From positions 1 to 6,258 of the forward strand of contig JAFGQA010000495.1 in assembly GCA_016935885.1 (NCBI GenBank): DNA of 6,258 bases, read 5' to 3'. The position numbers and the translations under genes were made by a program. Shown here in pieces: positions 6,192-6,258 of this stretch; the first letter of the stretch is position 1, and each line of letters begins with the position of its first letter. The stretch is from Phycisphaerae bacterium (GTDB lineage Bacteria; Planctomycetota; Phycisphaerae; UBA1845; UTPLA1). The notes under the pieces were generated by a model that worked only from the letters and a program-made list of their open reading frames with translations, made no database searches and was not told where the DNA came from.

Positions 6192-6258
6192 AGTTGGGGC
6201 GGGTGGCACTGGCAGCTTGCCTGCCAGTGCGTATGCCCCCGCGCCCACCAGAGAGACC
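6187..6258 (+). repeat. Dispersed hairpin element, copy 4, running off the window end
   Basis: The plus-strand counterpart of 1783-1855: a GTGAC head, GGCGGGTGGCAC, a 9-bp perfect stem (6207-6215 with 6221-6229, loop CTTGC), diverged bases, and then ACCAGAGAGACC at 6247-6258, where the window stops. The 32-base core at 6198-6229 is identical to the minus strand of 1813-1844. As the match is still exact at the last base, the element probably extends beyond the window. Confidence 0.8.

Noticed and set aside
5866..6258. Plus-strand open frame from ATG 5866 to the window end
   Set aside because: It reads through the hairpin repeats, has low-quality composition and no recognised motif; the lack of stop codons is expected at this base composition.
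6116..6258. CRISPR array
   Set aside because: The repeated units are hairpins of different sequence with irregular spacing and mixed orientation, not identical direct repeats separated by unique spacers.

Overview
The window looks like chromosomal DNA from a GC-rich environmental bacterium, most likely a planctomycete or close relative. The grounds are the overall base composition, the type of methionine synthase, and dispersed GTGGCAC-headed hairpin repeats that I recall (without a search) as common between planctomycete genes. The assignment is an inference, not a proof.

Three genes can be supported. (1) 607-1311, plus strand: a SAM-dependent methyltransferase of the phospholipid N-methyltransferase type (COG3963-like). 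(2) 1362-1559, minus strand: ribosomal protein S21 (rpsU), convergent with the first gene across a 50-base gap. (3) 2005-5592, minus strand: a full-length cobalamin-dependent methionine synthase (metH) with all five functional regions (homocysteine, folate, cap, B12 and activation) and the expected zinc, cobalamin and AdoMet motifs.

Layout: 1-606 is gene-poor. It starts with a hairpin repeat, holds a pair of competing hairpins at 212-270, and ends with a reasonable promoter for the methyltransferase. 1560-2004 lies between rpsU and the 3' end of metH and carries one copy of a dispersed repeat (1783-1855) plus a hairpin that might end metH transcription. 5593-6258 is the metH leader and upstream region. 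It has a bulged leader hairpin, a weak promoter candidate and, from 6116 to the window end, four hairpin units in a row, the last being a second, inverted copy of the 1783-1855 element.

Functionally, MetH regenerates methionine and hence supplies SAM, and the methyltransferase consumes SAM. They are in opposite orientation with rpsU between them, so this is a metabolic connection and not evidence of an operon. I see no defence system, prophage, CRISPR array, insertion sequence or RNA gene. The least ordinary content is the hairpin repeat family: constant outer bases with stems that differ but stay paired, a 32-base-exact inverted pair bracketing metH, and a palindrome-rich insertion inside the metH coding sequence.
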